NCBI GenBank assembly: GCA_043392685.1
Contig: JBHZGM010000027.1
From: Metapseudomonas sp043392685
GTDB lineage: Bacteria > Pseudomonadota > Gammaproteobacteria > Pseudomonadales > Pseudomonadaceae
Direction: 5' to 3' (one strand)
DNA length: 64,000 bases
Within the stretch, counting starts at the first letter, position 1, and each line of letters begins with the position of its first letter. The position numbers and the translations under genes were made by a program. The notes under the pieces are model-generated. The model was not told where the DNA came from, did not search any database, and saw only the letters and a list, made by a program, of their open reading frames with translations. Of this stretch, positions 6,720 through 15,673 are shown one piece after another.

Positions 6720-9700
6720 GGAACTTGTAGATGGCGCCCTGGTTGATGGCGTCGGTGACGGATTTGAGGTCGGTGTAGCCGGACAGCACGATGCGGATGG
6801 TGTCGGGGTAGAGGTCCTTGACCCGGCTGAGGAACTCGGTGCCGTTCATTTCCGGCATGCGCTGGTCGGAGAGGATCACCTGGATGTCGTGCTTGGCCAG
6901 CTGCGCGAAGGCGTCCTGGGCGCGGCTGGCGGTGAGGATCTGGTAGCCGTCGCGGCGCAGCACGCGGGTGAGGGCGCGGAGGATGTTTTCCTCGTCATCC
7001 AGCAGCAGCAGGGTCTGGGTGTTTCCGGAACCGGCGCGGGAGTCCATGTAGGCCGCCGGGCTCTTGTGGTGCTCGTGAAGGAACTGCTCCAGCTGCTCGA
7101 AAGGCATGGGGCGGGCGAAGTAGTAGCCCTGGAATTCGTCGCAATGGCTCTTCTTCAGGAAGGCGAACTGGGGCTCGCTTTCCACCCCTTCGGCGATCAC
7201 CCGCAGGCGCAGGTGATGGGCCATGGAGATGATGCCCTGGGTGATCGCGGCGTCGTGGCGGTCGCTGATGATTTCCTGGACGAAGGCTCGGTCGATCTTC
7301 ACCTTGTCGATGGGCAGGCGCTTCAAGTAGTTGAGGCTGGAGAAACCGGTGCCGAAGTCGTCGATGGACAGGCGCACCCCGAGGGCCTTCAGCGCCTGCA
7401 GGGTGGCGATGGCGCGCTCGGCGTTGTCCAGCAACACGGTTTCGGTGATCTCCAGTTCCAGCAGTTCGGCGGGTAGCCGGGTTTCCTCGAGGATGCGCCG
7501 CACGCTTTCGACGAAGATGCTGCGCTGGAAGTGCACCGCCGAGATGTTCACCGCCACCACGGTGCGGGCCATGCCCCGGTCGAGCAGTTCGCGGCAGGCG
7601 CGACAGGCGGTGGCCAGCACCCATTCGCTGAGCGGGATGATCTGTCCGGTGTCCTCGGCCACCGGCACGAACTGTGCCGGCGAGATGAAGCCAAGCAGCG
7701 GATGCTGCCAGCGCAGCAGCGCCTCGAAGCCGGTGACGCGGCCGTTGCGACCGTCGATCTGCGGCTGGTAGTAGAGCATGAAGGCGTTGGCTTCCAGGGC
7801 CTTCTGCAGCTCGTTGCGCAGGGTCACGCGCTCGCTGACCTTCTGCTCCAGGTCGGTGGTGTACCACTGGTAGCAATTGCGCCCTTGCTGCTTGGCCTTG
7901 TACATCGCCAGGTCCGCCTGCTGGATCAGCTGCATGGGTTGCTGCATGCCCTGCTCGCTCATGGCGATGCCCAGGCTGGCGGTGATGTGCAGTTCGCTGC
8001 CGGCGATGGGATAGGGGCGCGCGATGCAGTCGATGACGCGCTCGGCGACTTGCAGCACGTCTTCCTCGCGGGCCAGGTCCGGCAGGATCAGGATGAATTC
8101 GTCGCCCCCGAGCCGCGCCACGGTGTCGCCGGGGCGTACTTCCTGGGTCAGGCGCCGCGCCACTTCCACGAGGATCTGGTCGCCGATGCCGTGGCCCATG
8201 GAGTCGTTGATCGGCTTGAAGCCGTCGAGGTCGATGAACATCACCGCCAGCTTGCGCTGGTAGCGCTGGCTGATCTGGCAGCCCTGGCGCAGACGGTCTT
8301 CCAGCAGGGAGCGGTTGGGCAGGCCGGTGAGCACGTCGTGGCTGGCGTTGTAGGCCAGTTCGGACTCCACCCGCTTCTGCTCGGAAATGTCGTTCTGCAC
8401 ACCGATGAAGTGGGTGATCTCGCCGTGCTCGTTGGGCACCGGGGCGATGTAGAGGTCGTTCCAGAAGGGCGTGCCGTCCTTGCGGAAGTTGCGCAGCACC
8501 ACGTGGACTTCGCGCTTCTCCGCCAGCGCGTGGCGGATTTCGGCGATGCCCGCCTGTTCCCGGTCCGTACCCTGGAGGAAGCGGCTGTTGCGGCCCATGG
8601 CCTCGGCGGCGCTGTAGCCGGTGATGCGCTCGAAGGCCGGGTTGACGTAGATCACCGGCAAGTCGTCGGTGGTGGCGTCGCAGATCATCGCGCCGTTGTA
8701 GCTGGCCTCGATGCTGCGCTGGAGGATGCGCAGCTTCTTCTCCGATTCCTTGGCGCGGCTGATGTCGCGGAAGGCGATGACCCAGCCGCCGAGGGTCTGT
8801 GCGTGCAGCAGCGGCGCACAGTCGTAGGCGATATGCCGTTCGCCGTCCAGGCTGACCTCGCCGTGGCGGTTGATGGTGGCCGGACTGTAGAGGTCCAGCG
8901 GCAGGTGCGCCGCCAGGGGCTGGCCGAGCAGGTTTTCGACGCCCTGGCCGAGCAGTTCGGCGGCGGCCGGGTTGACGAAGTTCAACCGGCCTTGCCGATC
9001 CACCGCCAGCAGGCCTTCGCCGACGCTGTCGGTAATGGCGGAGGTGAAGTCCAGCTGTTCCTGCAGGCGCTGTTCGCCGGAGAGCACCTGCTGCACCAGG
9101 CGAATGTTCTCCAGCGCCGCCACTGCCATCTGGGCGAACTGCTGGGCGATGGCCAGGTCATCCTGGTTGAAGTCGCCGTCGAACTTGTCGGACAGCTGGA
9201 TCAGGCCCAGGTGGCGTCCGCCGTGGTCGATCAGCGGCACTGCCAGCCAGCCCTGCAGCGGCAGCTGGCCGGTGTCCTCGTCGCCGCTGGCGTCCAGCTC
9301 TGCGCGGCTCAGCAGGACCGGTTGATTCCCGGCACAGGCGCGGGCGTAGAGTGCAAGGCCTTCGGCGGGCAACTGCGGCGTCCGCCAGGCCTGGTACTTG
9401 CTGGAAAGGGAGAAGGCTTCCAGGCCCTGGTCGTCGGTCAGGTCGAGCAGCGACAGGTGCGCTTCCACCAGCAGGCGCAGCTGCTCGCACATGAAGTCCA
9501 GCAGCGCGCGGGTATCGAGGATGCCGCCGATGCGCAGCGCGGTATCGCTGAGGCCGCGCAGCAGCAGGGCCTTGCGTTCGGACTGGGTCAGGGCGTCCTG
9601 CAACTCGCGGGTCATGCGGTTGCGTCCGCCGATGTCCTTGGCGATGCCGAACACGCCGACGATCCGGCCTTCGACGACGATGGGCAGGTGGGTGATGTCC

Positions 9701-12363
9701 AGTTCCAGCTGCCCGCCGGCGCGGTTGCGGCAGCGCACTTCGAAGCGTTGCGCCTGGCCGTCGAGGGCGGCGCGGAAGTGCTGGAGGCCATGCTCGACGT
9801 CTTCCGCCTGCATCAGGTTGGAGAAGGGCTGGCCGAGCAGTTCGGTGGCGCTGTAGTCGATGAGCTCGCAGCCGGCCTGGTTGAGGCTGAGGAAGCGCCC
9901 TTCGCGGTCCAGGGAAAACACCGTGTCGGGGTTGAAGATGAACAGGGAGCGGTAGCGCTGTTCGCTCTCCTGCAGGCGCAGGCGGTCGTGCTGGCGCTCG
10001 ATGGCGATGGCCGCCAGCTGTCCGGCGGTGCCGATCAGTTGCAGGGACTCGTCATCCGGGGCGCAGGGCTGGCGCAGGTAGACGGCGAAGGTGCCGAGCA
10101 CGTCGCCGTGGTGGGAGATCAGCGGGATCGCCCAGCAGGCGAGCAGGCCGTGGCGCAGGGCCTGTTCGCGGTGCTCATGCCAGAGCGGGTCTTCGCTGAT
10201 GTCTTCACTGACCACCATCTGCCGGCGGAACGCGGCAGTGCCGCAGGCACCCGCCAGGGGGCCGATGGGCAGGCCGTCCAGCGCCTGGTTGTAAGTGTCC
10301 GGGAGGCTCGGTGCCGCACCCAGGCGCAGGCGCTTGTGCTCGCCATCCACCAGTAGCACCGAGCACAGGGCGGTCGGGTCCAGGGTTTCACTCATCAGGC
10401 AGATGGCCTTGAGGATTTCCGCCAGCGGCTGGTCGGTGGAAATCATGCTGAGGATGTCGCGCTGGTCCTCGGCGTAGGCTTCGTGGCGTACCAGGCTGGT
10501 GATGTCGTGGGCCACGGCGAACAGGGTGCGTTCGCTTGCCGACCAACTGGCAGACCAGAGCAGGTGCACCACGCTGCCGTCCTTGCGCTTGCAGCGGTTG
10601 CGCACCGCGTCCCAGGACTCGCCGCGGATGATCGCCTGGAACTCGGTGCGGGTGCGGTCGCGGTCTTCGGCCAGGACGAAGTCGGTATAGGCTCGGCCGA
10701 TCAGTTCGTCGGGGCGATAGCCGAGCACGCTGTGGCAGGAGGGGCTGACCTGGATGAAGCGCTCGTCCGCGTCGACGGAGCAGAGTACGTCCATGGAGTG
10801 ATCCATGATCCTCTGGTTCTGTGTCTGCAGCCGGGCCTGGTGCTGCAGGCTCTGCTCCAGTTCGAGGTTGCTTTCGTACAGTCGCCTGCTGCGCTCGATG
10901 GCCAGGCGCGAGAAGCTCTGGCTGACCATCAGCAGGAAGGTGAAGCCGAGCCCGAAGAGCATGAACAGCGGTGGCAGGTAGACGGAGGCGTTGTCTCGGC
11001 CCGGCAGCGCCTGGTAGGTGCGCATCTGCCAGCGCCCTTCAGGGCCGAGTTCGCTGCGTTGCTCACCCATCGGGAAGCGGCTGTGCCCTTCGATGCCGCT
11101 GCCGGACTGATAAATGCGCTTCGGCCCTTCGAAGACTTCCAGGATGAAGCCGTCCAGGTCCCGGCCGAGCTGACGGTCCAGGGTGGCGCGGATATCCAGG
11201 CTGGCCACCAGCAGCATGCTGCCTTGCCCGTCGACGCGCAGCGGCGTGGCCACCAGGGTGCCGATGTTGTCGACGCTGAAGCTCTGCGCCGGGCTCATTC
11301 GCGCCTCGCTGCCCTGGCGAACCTGCTGCAGCCAGTCGCGCAGCTCCGCCTGGGACAGGAAACGCTCCAGCCAGCGGTCGGCCTGGCGACTGCGGGCGCG
11401 CTGGCGGACCGGCTCGAGGTCGGTGTCCAGCACGGCGATCAGGTTGAGGTTGGGGAAGTCGCGCAGGTAGCTGTCGACCTCCTGTAGCCAGAGGCTTTCC
11501 GGCGGCATGCCGTGCAGGCTCTGCCAGCGTTCGGCCATGCGCTGGACCAGTTGCCGGCGCCCGGTGACGGTGTTTTCGATGGACGAGTGGGCGCGCAGCA
11601 GCAGTTGGTGGCTGTAGGCGTCGAGGCTGGCGACTTCGTTCAGGCTGAGCAGGTACCAGCCGATGCAGGTGGCCAGTGCGCCGGTCACGCCGGTGGCCAT
11701 GCTGCGCCGATCGGGCAGGCGCCCGGGTTCTTCGGGCAGCGCACAGAGCATCAGCACCGCGGCACCGAGCAGGGCGATGAACAGATTGGCGACGAGCCCG
11801 GATTCCGGTCGGAAGGTGAAGCGCGGAAGACCATGGTCGGCGGCCAGCAGGGAGAGTTGTGAGAGCAGGGCCAGGCCGAGCAGGGTGAGGCCGCAGACCT
11901 GGCTGAGCCAGCTCCCGCCCTGGCGCGTGACCGCCAGGACCATGGCCAGACCGAACAGGCAGGCGACTATGGCCAGCTCGCTGCGAATACGAAAGTAGCC
12001 GCTGACCAGCGAGTGGCCCTGGTCGCTGCCGCCGGCCAGCACGTTGTGCGCGAGGCTGTAACCGGCCAGGGCGATCAGCGCCATGCCCGCCAGCAGCGAG
12101 ATGCGGCGCAGGCCGCGGGTGGCGCCCAACAGTGCGAGGCCGGCGAACTGGGTGATCAGGGCGCTGTCGGGCAGCAGCATCAGCTCATGGCGTGCCGGGC
12201 CGGCGTTGATCAGGAAGGTGCCCAGGCTGATGACGCCCAGCGCCATGAGGGCGAAGGCCAGGCAATGCAGGTAGGCCTGGTAGCAGATTTCGCGATTGTG
12301 CTTGGCCATGGTGTCGTGCCGTTCCGTTGGCTGGGACTGTCCTGGCTGACGGTGGTTAGTCAT
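6604..12363 (-). CDS. Membrane hybrid sensor: PAS/GAF, GGDEF, EAL, receiver
   Basis: A cyclic-di-GMP regulatory protein of about 1,920 residues. Order: several N-terminal membrane helices (about 25-215), an extracytoplasmic region (about 240-465) closed by another helix, PAS (about 520-630), GAF (640-790), PAS (795-910), GAF (925-1080), PAS (1085-1200), LOV-like PAS (1205-1320), GGDEF (1340-1495), EAL (1520-1770) and a C-terminal receiver (1795-1915). GGDEF is intact with an RPGD inhibitory site five residues before it. The EAL domain keeps EALLRW, ELEITET, DDFGTGFSSL and AEGVE, so both synthesis and breakdown of c-di-GMP look possible. The receiver has LDDEE and the SDQRMPEMNG phospho-acceptor region. 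Starts at 12372, 12363 or 12309 are all possible; 12363 is chosen for its GGAGG. It overlaps the upstream regulator gene. Confidence 0.9.
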   Translation of the reverse strand: MTNHRQPGQSQPTERHDTMAKHNREICYQAYLHCLAFALMALGVISLGTFLINAGPARHELMLLPDSALITQFAGLALLGATRGLRRISLLAGMALIALAGYSLAHNVLAGGSDQGHSLVSGYFRIRSELAIVACLFGLAMVLAVTRQGGSWLSQVCGLTLLGLALLSQLSLLAADHGLPRFTFRPESGLVANLFIALLGAAVLMLCALPEEPGRLPDRRSMATGVTGALATCIGWYLLSLNEVASLDAYSHQLLLRAHSSIENTVTGRRQLVQRMAERWQSLHGMPPESLWLQEVDSYLRDFPNLNLIAVLDTDLEPVRQRARSRQADRWLERFLSQAELRDWLQQVRQGSEARMSPAQSFSVDNIGTLVATPLRVDGQGSMLLVASLDIRATLDRQLGRDLDGFILEVFEGPKRIYQSGSGIEGHSRFPMGEQRSELGPEGRWQMRTYQALPGRDNASVYLPPLFMLFGLGFTFLLMVSQSFSRLAIERSRRLYESNLELEQSLQHQARLQTQNQRIMDHSMDVLCSVDADERFIQVSPSCHSVLGYRPDELIGRAYTDFVLAEDRDRTRTEFQAIIRGESWDAVRNRCKRKDGSVVHLLWSASWSASERTLFAVAHDITSLVRHEAYAEDQRDILSMISTDQPLAEILKAICLMSETLDPTALCSVLLVDGEHKRLRLGAAPSLPDTYNQALDGLPIGPLAGACGTAAFRRQMVVSEDISEDPLWHEHREQALRHGLLACWAIPLISHHGDVLGTFAVYLRQPCAPDDESLQLIGTAGQLAAIAIERQHDRLRLQESEQRYRSLFIFNPDTVFSLDREGRFLSLNQAGCELIDYSATELLGQPFSNLMQAEDVEHGLQHFRAALDGQAQRFEVRCRNRAGGQLELDITHLPIVVEGRIVGVFGIAKDIGGRNRMTRELQDALTQSERKALLLRGLSDTALRIGGILDTRALLDFMCEQLRLLVEAHLSLLDLTDDQGLEAFSLSSKYQAWRTPQLPAEGLALYARACAGNQPVLLSRAELDASGDEDTGQLPLQGWLAVPLIDHGGRHLGLIQLSDKFDGDFNQDDLAIAQQFAQMAVAALENIRLVQQVLSGEQRLQEQLDFTSAITDSVGEGLLAVDRQGRLNFVNPAAAELLGQGVENLLGQPLAAHLPLDLYSPATINRHGEVSLDGERHIAYDCAPLLHAQTLGGWVIAFRDISRAKESEKKLRILQRSIEASYNGAMICDATTDDLPVIYVNPAFERITGYSAAEAMGRNSRFLQGTDREQAGIAEIRHALAEKREVHVVLRNFRKDGTPFWNDLYIAPVPNEHGEITHFIGVQNDISEQKRVESELAYNASHDVLTGLPNRSLLEDRLRQGCQISQRYQRKLAVMFIDLDGFKPINDSMGHGIGDQILVEVARRLTQEVRPGDTVARLGGDEFILILPDLAREEDVLQVAERVIDCIARPYPIAGSELHITASLGIAMSEQGMQQPMQLIQQADLAMYKAKQQGRNCYQWYTTDLEQKVSERVTLRNELQKALEANAFMLYYQPQIDGRNGRVTGFEALLRWQHPLLGFISPAQFVPVAEDTGQIIPLSEWVLATACRACRELLDRGMARTVVAVNISAVHFQRSIFVESVRRILEETRLPAELLELEITETVLLDNAERAIATLQALKALGVRLSIDDFGTGFSSLNYLKRLPIDKVKIDRAFVQEIISDRHDAAITQGIISMAHHLRLRVIAEGVESEPQFAFLKKSHCDEFQGYYFARPMPFEQLEQFLHEHHKSPAAYMDSRAGSGNTQTLLLLDDEENILRALTRVLRRDGYQILTASRAQDAFAQLAKHDIQVILSDQRMPEMNGTEFLSRVKDLYPDTIRIVLSGYTDLKSVTDAINQGAIYKFLTKPWDDEQLRAVIAQAFLHHSMAKSKEENAALEEDGE

Positions 12364-12892
12364 CCAGGTCATCGCCCTCCAGCAGCACGGCGCCGTCGGC
12401 GTCGCGGCGCACGCGGGTCAGCCCCGGGTGCTCGGTCTCCAGGCGCAGCAGTTCCCGGCGATGGCGGTCGAGGCTGTGCTGCTGGCCGCGCACCAGCTCC
12501 AGCAGGCGGCGGTTTTCGTTGCGCAACTGGTAGAGGTCGACGGCGGCTTGCAGGGCGCTCTCGACTTCGTAGTTCTCCCAGGGTTTGGACAGGAAGCGAT
12601 AGACCTCGGCGCGGTTGATCGCCTGTATCAGCGTGGTGCGGTCCCCGTGGGCGCTGAGCAGCATGCGCAGGGCATCGGGCTGGCGTTGGCGGGCGAACTG
12701 CAGGTAGGTCAGGCCGTCCAGTTGCGGCATTTTGAGGTCGCAGACGATGACGGCGTACTGGTGCGCGGCCAGTGCCGACAGCGCCGTTTCGGGGTTGTCG
12801 AAGGGGTGCAGGACCCAGCCCTGTGGCCGCAGGAGGCGTTGCAGGGCGCTGAGGATGTGGGGCTCGTCGTCCACCAGCTGGATCTTGATCAT
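12356..12892 (-). CDS. Single-domain response regulator with C-terminal helix
   Basis: A 178-residue protein. The receiver domain spans about residues 1-120, with the acidic pair at 8-9, phospho-acceptor Asp52 (VCDLKMPQLDG) and the conserved Lys in LSKPWENYE. A charged helical tail of about 55 residues (QLRNENRRLLELVRGQQHS) could form a coiled coil. There is no DNA-binding or enzymatic domain. It starts four bases inside the end of the preceding regulator (ATGA) and its end overlaps the start of the giant GGDEF/EAL protein, so translation of the operon is coupled. It probably relays phosphate or docks between the kinase and the c-di-GMP enzyme. Confidence 0.9.
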   Translation of the reverse strand: MIKIQLVDDEPHILSALQRLLRPQGWVLHPFDNPETALSALAAHQYAVIVCDLKMPQLDGLTYLQFARQRQPDALRMLLSAHGDRTTLIQAINRAEVYRFLSKPWENYEVESALQAAVDLYQLRNENRRLLELVRGQQHSLDRHRRELLRLETEHPGLTRVRRDADGAVLLEGDDLDD

Positions 12893-14235
12893 CGGGACTG
12901 CTCCTTGGCCGGGTTCGCGTCAACCTCGGGCTGGCGGACGTGAAGGGTGTAGCGTGCGCCTTCGCTGGCTTCGAAGGCGATCAGCTTGTCGATCAGGGTA
13001 CGGCTGAGCTGTTTGCCGGCGTTGAGCAGGAGCATGCCGCTGTCGGCCTGGAGGTTGCGGGCCAGGACCATGCCCGGTTCCAGGCGACGGGTGTCCACCG
13101 CGAGGATGCCGGAGGCGGTTTCGAGAAGGTCCGGTGCGCAACGGCTGCACAGGTCGATGAAGCGCTTGCACAGCGCCGGGTCATACAGGCGCCCGGCATA
13201 GCGGACGAGGTATTGCAGCGCTTCCTCGCGCGGCAGCGGGCGTTGCAGCACCAGGCCGCATTGCAGCTCGACGAAGTCTACCGCCAGCTTGAGCAGGCGC
13301 GCACCGAAGGGAATGGCCTCGCCGTGCAACTGGTCGGGGAAACCGGTGCCGTTCCAGCGTTCCTGATGGTGGCGGATCAGCCGCCCGGCGTCGTGCAGGG
13401 GCTCCAGGGCCATCAGCAGGCTTTCCCCTTGCAGCGGATAGCGGCAGTAGCGTTCGCGCTCCTCGCGGTACAACAGGTCGCTGGGGCGGTTGAGCAGGTG
13501 GTCGTCCCAGGTCAGCTTGCCGAGGTTGTAGAGCGCGGCGGCCATGGCCAGGTCGCGGCTTTCCGTCTCCGCCAACTGGTGTTCGTCGGCGAAGGCACGC
13601 ACCAGGGCGATGACCTGGGCGTTGCCTTGCTTGTCGCCCGGCAGGCGCTGGGTGAGCAGGGAGGAAAAGACTTCCGTGGCGGTTACATAGCTGCGTCGCA
13701 ACTCGTCGTAGGCCAGGTCGAGCATGTCGGCGGTCTGCTGCAGCTCGGCGGTGCGGTCGCGGACCCGATGCTCCAGGCTGGCGTTGAGTTCCTGCAGGCG
13801 CAGATTCTGTTCCAGGGTGAGGCGTTCCAGGCGCTGGTGCTCGCGTTCGGCATGCTGGTGGGCCAGGGCCTGGCGCAGGGTGAAGCGCAGCTCGTCGTCA
13901 TTCCAGGGTTTGCCCAGGTAGCGGTAGATCTGCCCCTGGTTGATGGCGCGGATGCTGGTCTTCAGGTCAGTGGCGCCGGTGAGCAACAGGCGCAGGGTGC
14001 CCGGCCAGCGCTGCTGCACTTCGGCCAGCAGGGCGGGGCCGTCGAGGCCGGGCATGCACGCGTCGGATACCACCAGGTCGACGTCATTCGCCGCCAGTAC
14101 GGCGAGGGCCTCATTGCCGCCGCTGGCAGTGAGCAGTTCGTAGGGTTCGCCATGCAGGACGCGGCGCAGGGCGCTGAGGATGTGCTCTTCGTCGTCCACC
14201 AGCAGCAGGGTGGGGCGGCGCTGGGCTTCGCTCAT
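12889..14235 (-). CDS. Response regulator with degenerate HD-GYP domain
   Basis: A 448-residue protein. The start at 14235 overlaps the kinase stop by four bases; a longer reading frame extends upstream but lies inside the kinase gene. The N-terminal receiver has Asp58 as phospho-acceptor (VVSDACMPGLDG). A coiled coil (about 130-185) leads to an RpfG/HD-GYP-like domain (about 195-330). Its key residues are eroded: the HD of the HDxGK motif is YN (LYNLGK), the first His position reads GNAQV, the HP position reads YP, and GYP is GFP (HHQERWNGTGFP). C-di-GMP phosphodiesterase activity is therefore unlikely. A further C-terminal region (about 360-430) has a LEPGMVLARNL block seen in other HD-type regulators. 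Confidence 0.88.
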   Translation of the reverse strand: MSEAQRRPTLLLVDDEEHILSALRRVLHGEPYELLTASGGNEALAVLAANDVDLVVSDACMPGLDGPALLAEVQQRWPGTLRLLLTGATDLKTSIRAINQGQIYRYLGKPWNDDELRFTLRQALAHQHAEREHQRLERLTLEQNLRLQELNASLEHRVRDRTAELQQTADMLDLAYDELRRSYVTATEVFSSLLTQRLPGDKQGNAQVIALVRAFADEHQLAETESRDLAMAAALYNLGKLTWDDHLLNRPSDLLYREERERYCRYPLQGESLLMALEPLHDAGRLIRHHQERWNGTGFPDQLHGEAIPFGARLLKLAVDFVELQCGLVLQRPLPREEALQYLVRYAGRLYDPALCKRFIDLCSRCAPDLLETASGILAVDTRRLEPGMVLARNLQADSGMLLLNAGKQLSRTLIDKLIAFEASEGARYTLHVRQPEVDANPAKEQSR

Positions 14236-15506
14236 GCCTTCACCCCGCTGGCCTGGGGTTGGTGTTGCGGCAGCCAGACACGGAAGCGGGTGCCCTGGCC
14301 GGGATGGCTGACGACCTCGATGCGCCCGTTGTGCTTCTGCACGATGTTGTAGGAGAGCGCGAGTCCGAGCCCCGTGCCTTTGCCGACCGGCTTGGTGGTG
14401 AAGAAGGGTTCGTAGATGCGGTTGATGATGTTCGGGTCGATGCCCTTGCCGTTGTCTTCCACCTCCAGCCAGATCCAGTCGTCCTGATGGCCGCTGCGCA
14501 CGGTGATGCGGCCGAAGCTCTCGATGGCATGGGCGGCGTTGATCAGCAGGTTCATCAGCACCTGGTTGATCTGCGAAGGGATGCATTCCACCAGTGGCAG
14601 GTCACCGTACTCGCGCACCACTTCGGCCTTGTACTTGAGTTCGTTGTTGACCAGGTTGAGGGTGCTGTCCAGGCCCTTGTGCAGGTCGGCGGCGTGGAAA
14701 TCCTCTTCCTCGATGTGGGAGAAGTCCTTGAGGGCGGTGATGATCTTCTTGACCCGCTCGATGCCGTCTTCGGACTCGTGGATCAGGGCTTCGACGTCGT
14801 TGCGGATGTAGTCGTATTCCAGGCTGCGCTTGAGCTGCTGCAGTTCTTCCAGGCTGCCGACGCCATCCACCGCGTCGACGATGCGCAGCAGGTCGTTGAC
14901 GTAGCCGCTGAGGGTCTTGAGGTTGGAGAAGACGTAACCGATGGGGTTGTTGATCTCGTGGGCGACGCCGGCGGCGAGTTGGCCGATGGCGGCGAGCTTT
15001 TCCGATTGCTGCAGCTGGGCATTGGCCTTTTCCAGCTTGTGGATCAGCTGCTCCTGCTCCAGCTGCTTGTCGCCCAGGGCGTTGAGGGCTGCCGACAGTT
15101 GCCCGTCGGCGCGAGCGAACTCGGTGGTGTCGTAGAGCAGCAGGCCGAAGCAGCGTTCATCCCCGCTGTCGAAAGGAAAGAGCAGGGTGCTCTGCAGGCG
15201 CAGCGGCGTTACCTGGCCTTCGGGGCTGTAGGGCAGCTGGATCAGGTACGGGTCTTCGCGCCAGTGGGTGTAAGCATGCTGGCCCTGATCGCGCGCCTTG
15301 GCCACCATCCGGGCGAGTCGAGGTGTATCCGCTTCCGGGAAAACGTGGGTCAGCAGCTGGCCTACGGCAGGGCCGAGGGCCTTGCCGCTGCGCTGGCTGA
15401 CGAATTCATTCCAGTAAAGGATGCGCAGACCCGGGTCGAGGACGATGACCCCCACCTCGATCTGTTCAACCAGGGCTCCAGTAAGATCCAAAGGGCTGCT
15501 TTCCAT
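14232..15506 (-). CDS. Soluble sensor histidine kinase (PAS)
   Basis: A 424-residue kinase with no membrane segment. An N-terminal PAS domain (about 10-130) is followed by a helix and the dimerisation/phosphotransfer region with GVAHEINNPIGYV. The ATP-binding domain contains NLLINAAHAI (N box), VEDNGKGID (G1) and GKGTGLGLALSYNIVQKH (G2). It is the first gene of the four-gene signalling operon, and its stop overlaps the first response regulator. The likely flow is kinase to one or both stand-alone receivers and to the receiver of the hybrid enzyme. Expression probably starts in the 167-base divergent gap at 15507-15673. Confidence 0.92.
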   Translation of the reverse strand: MESSPLDLTGALVEQIEVGVIVLDPGLRILYWNEFVSQRSGKALGPAVGQLLTHVFPEADTPRLARMVAKARDQGQHAYTHWREDPYLIQLPYSPEGQVTPLRLQSTLLFPFDSGDERCFGLLLYDTTEFARADGQLSAALNALGDKQLEQEQLIHKLEKANAQLQQSEKLAAIGQLAAGVAHEINNPIGYVFSNLKTLSGYVNDLLRIVDAVDGVGSLEELQQLKRSLEYDYIRNDVEALIHESEDGIERVKKIITALKDFSHIEEEDFHAADLHKGLDSTLNLVNNELKYKAEVVREYGDLPLVECIPSQINQVLMNLLINAAHAIESFGRITVRSGHQDDWIWLEVEDNGKGIDPNIINRIYEPFFTTKPVGKGTGLGLALSYNIVQKHNGRIEVVSHPGQGTRFRVWLPQHQPQASGVKA

Positions 15507-15673
15507 GATGTCGCCCGCTTTTTTGCTGTGGAACGGTTGGCAGGTGTTGAAATCCGGTTCGTGTCCTACTTTGTTGTACGAAGTGTATGACAGATTTCAG
15601 GCGTCCGAATCCGGTCGAGACTTGTGTAGGACGGCGTCGAAATATCCCTTCAACAGGAAAGCAAGGGTAGACC

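Noticed and set aside
7531..10356. 941-codon open frame on the plus strand opposite the GGDEF/EAL gene
   Set aside because: It is an antisense shadow produced by high-GC codon use. It has no family motifs, while the minus-strand frame has complete domains.
12940..14352. Long plus-strand frame opposite the HD-GYP-like regulator
   Set aside because: Val/Gln/Gly-rich antisense translation with no motif and no ribosome binding site; the minus-strand gene is clear.
14236..14586. Longer start for the HD-GYP-like regulator
   Set aside because: The upstream extension lies within the kinase ATP-binding domain and encodes only out-of-frame sequence.
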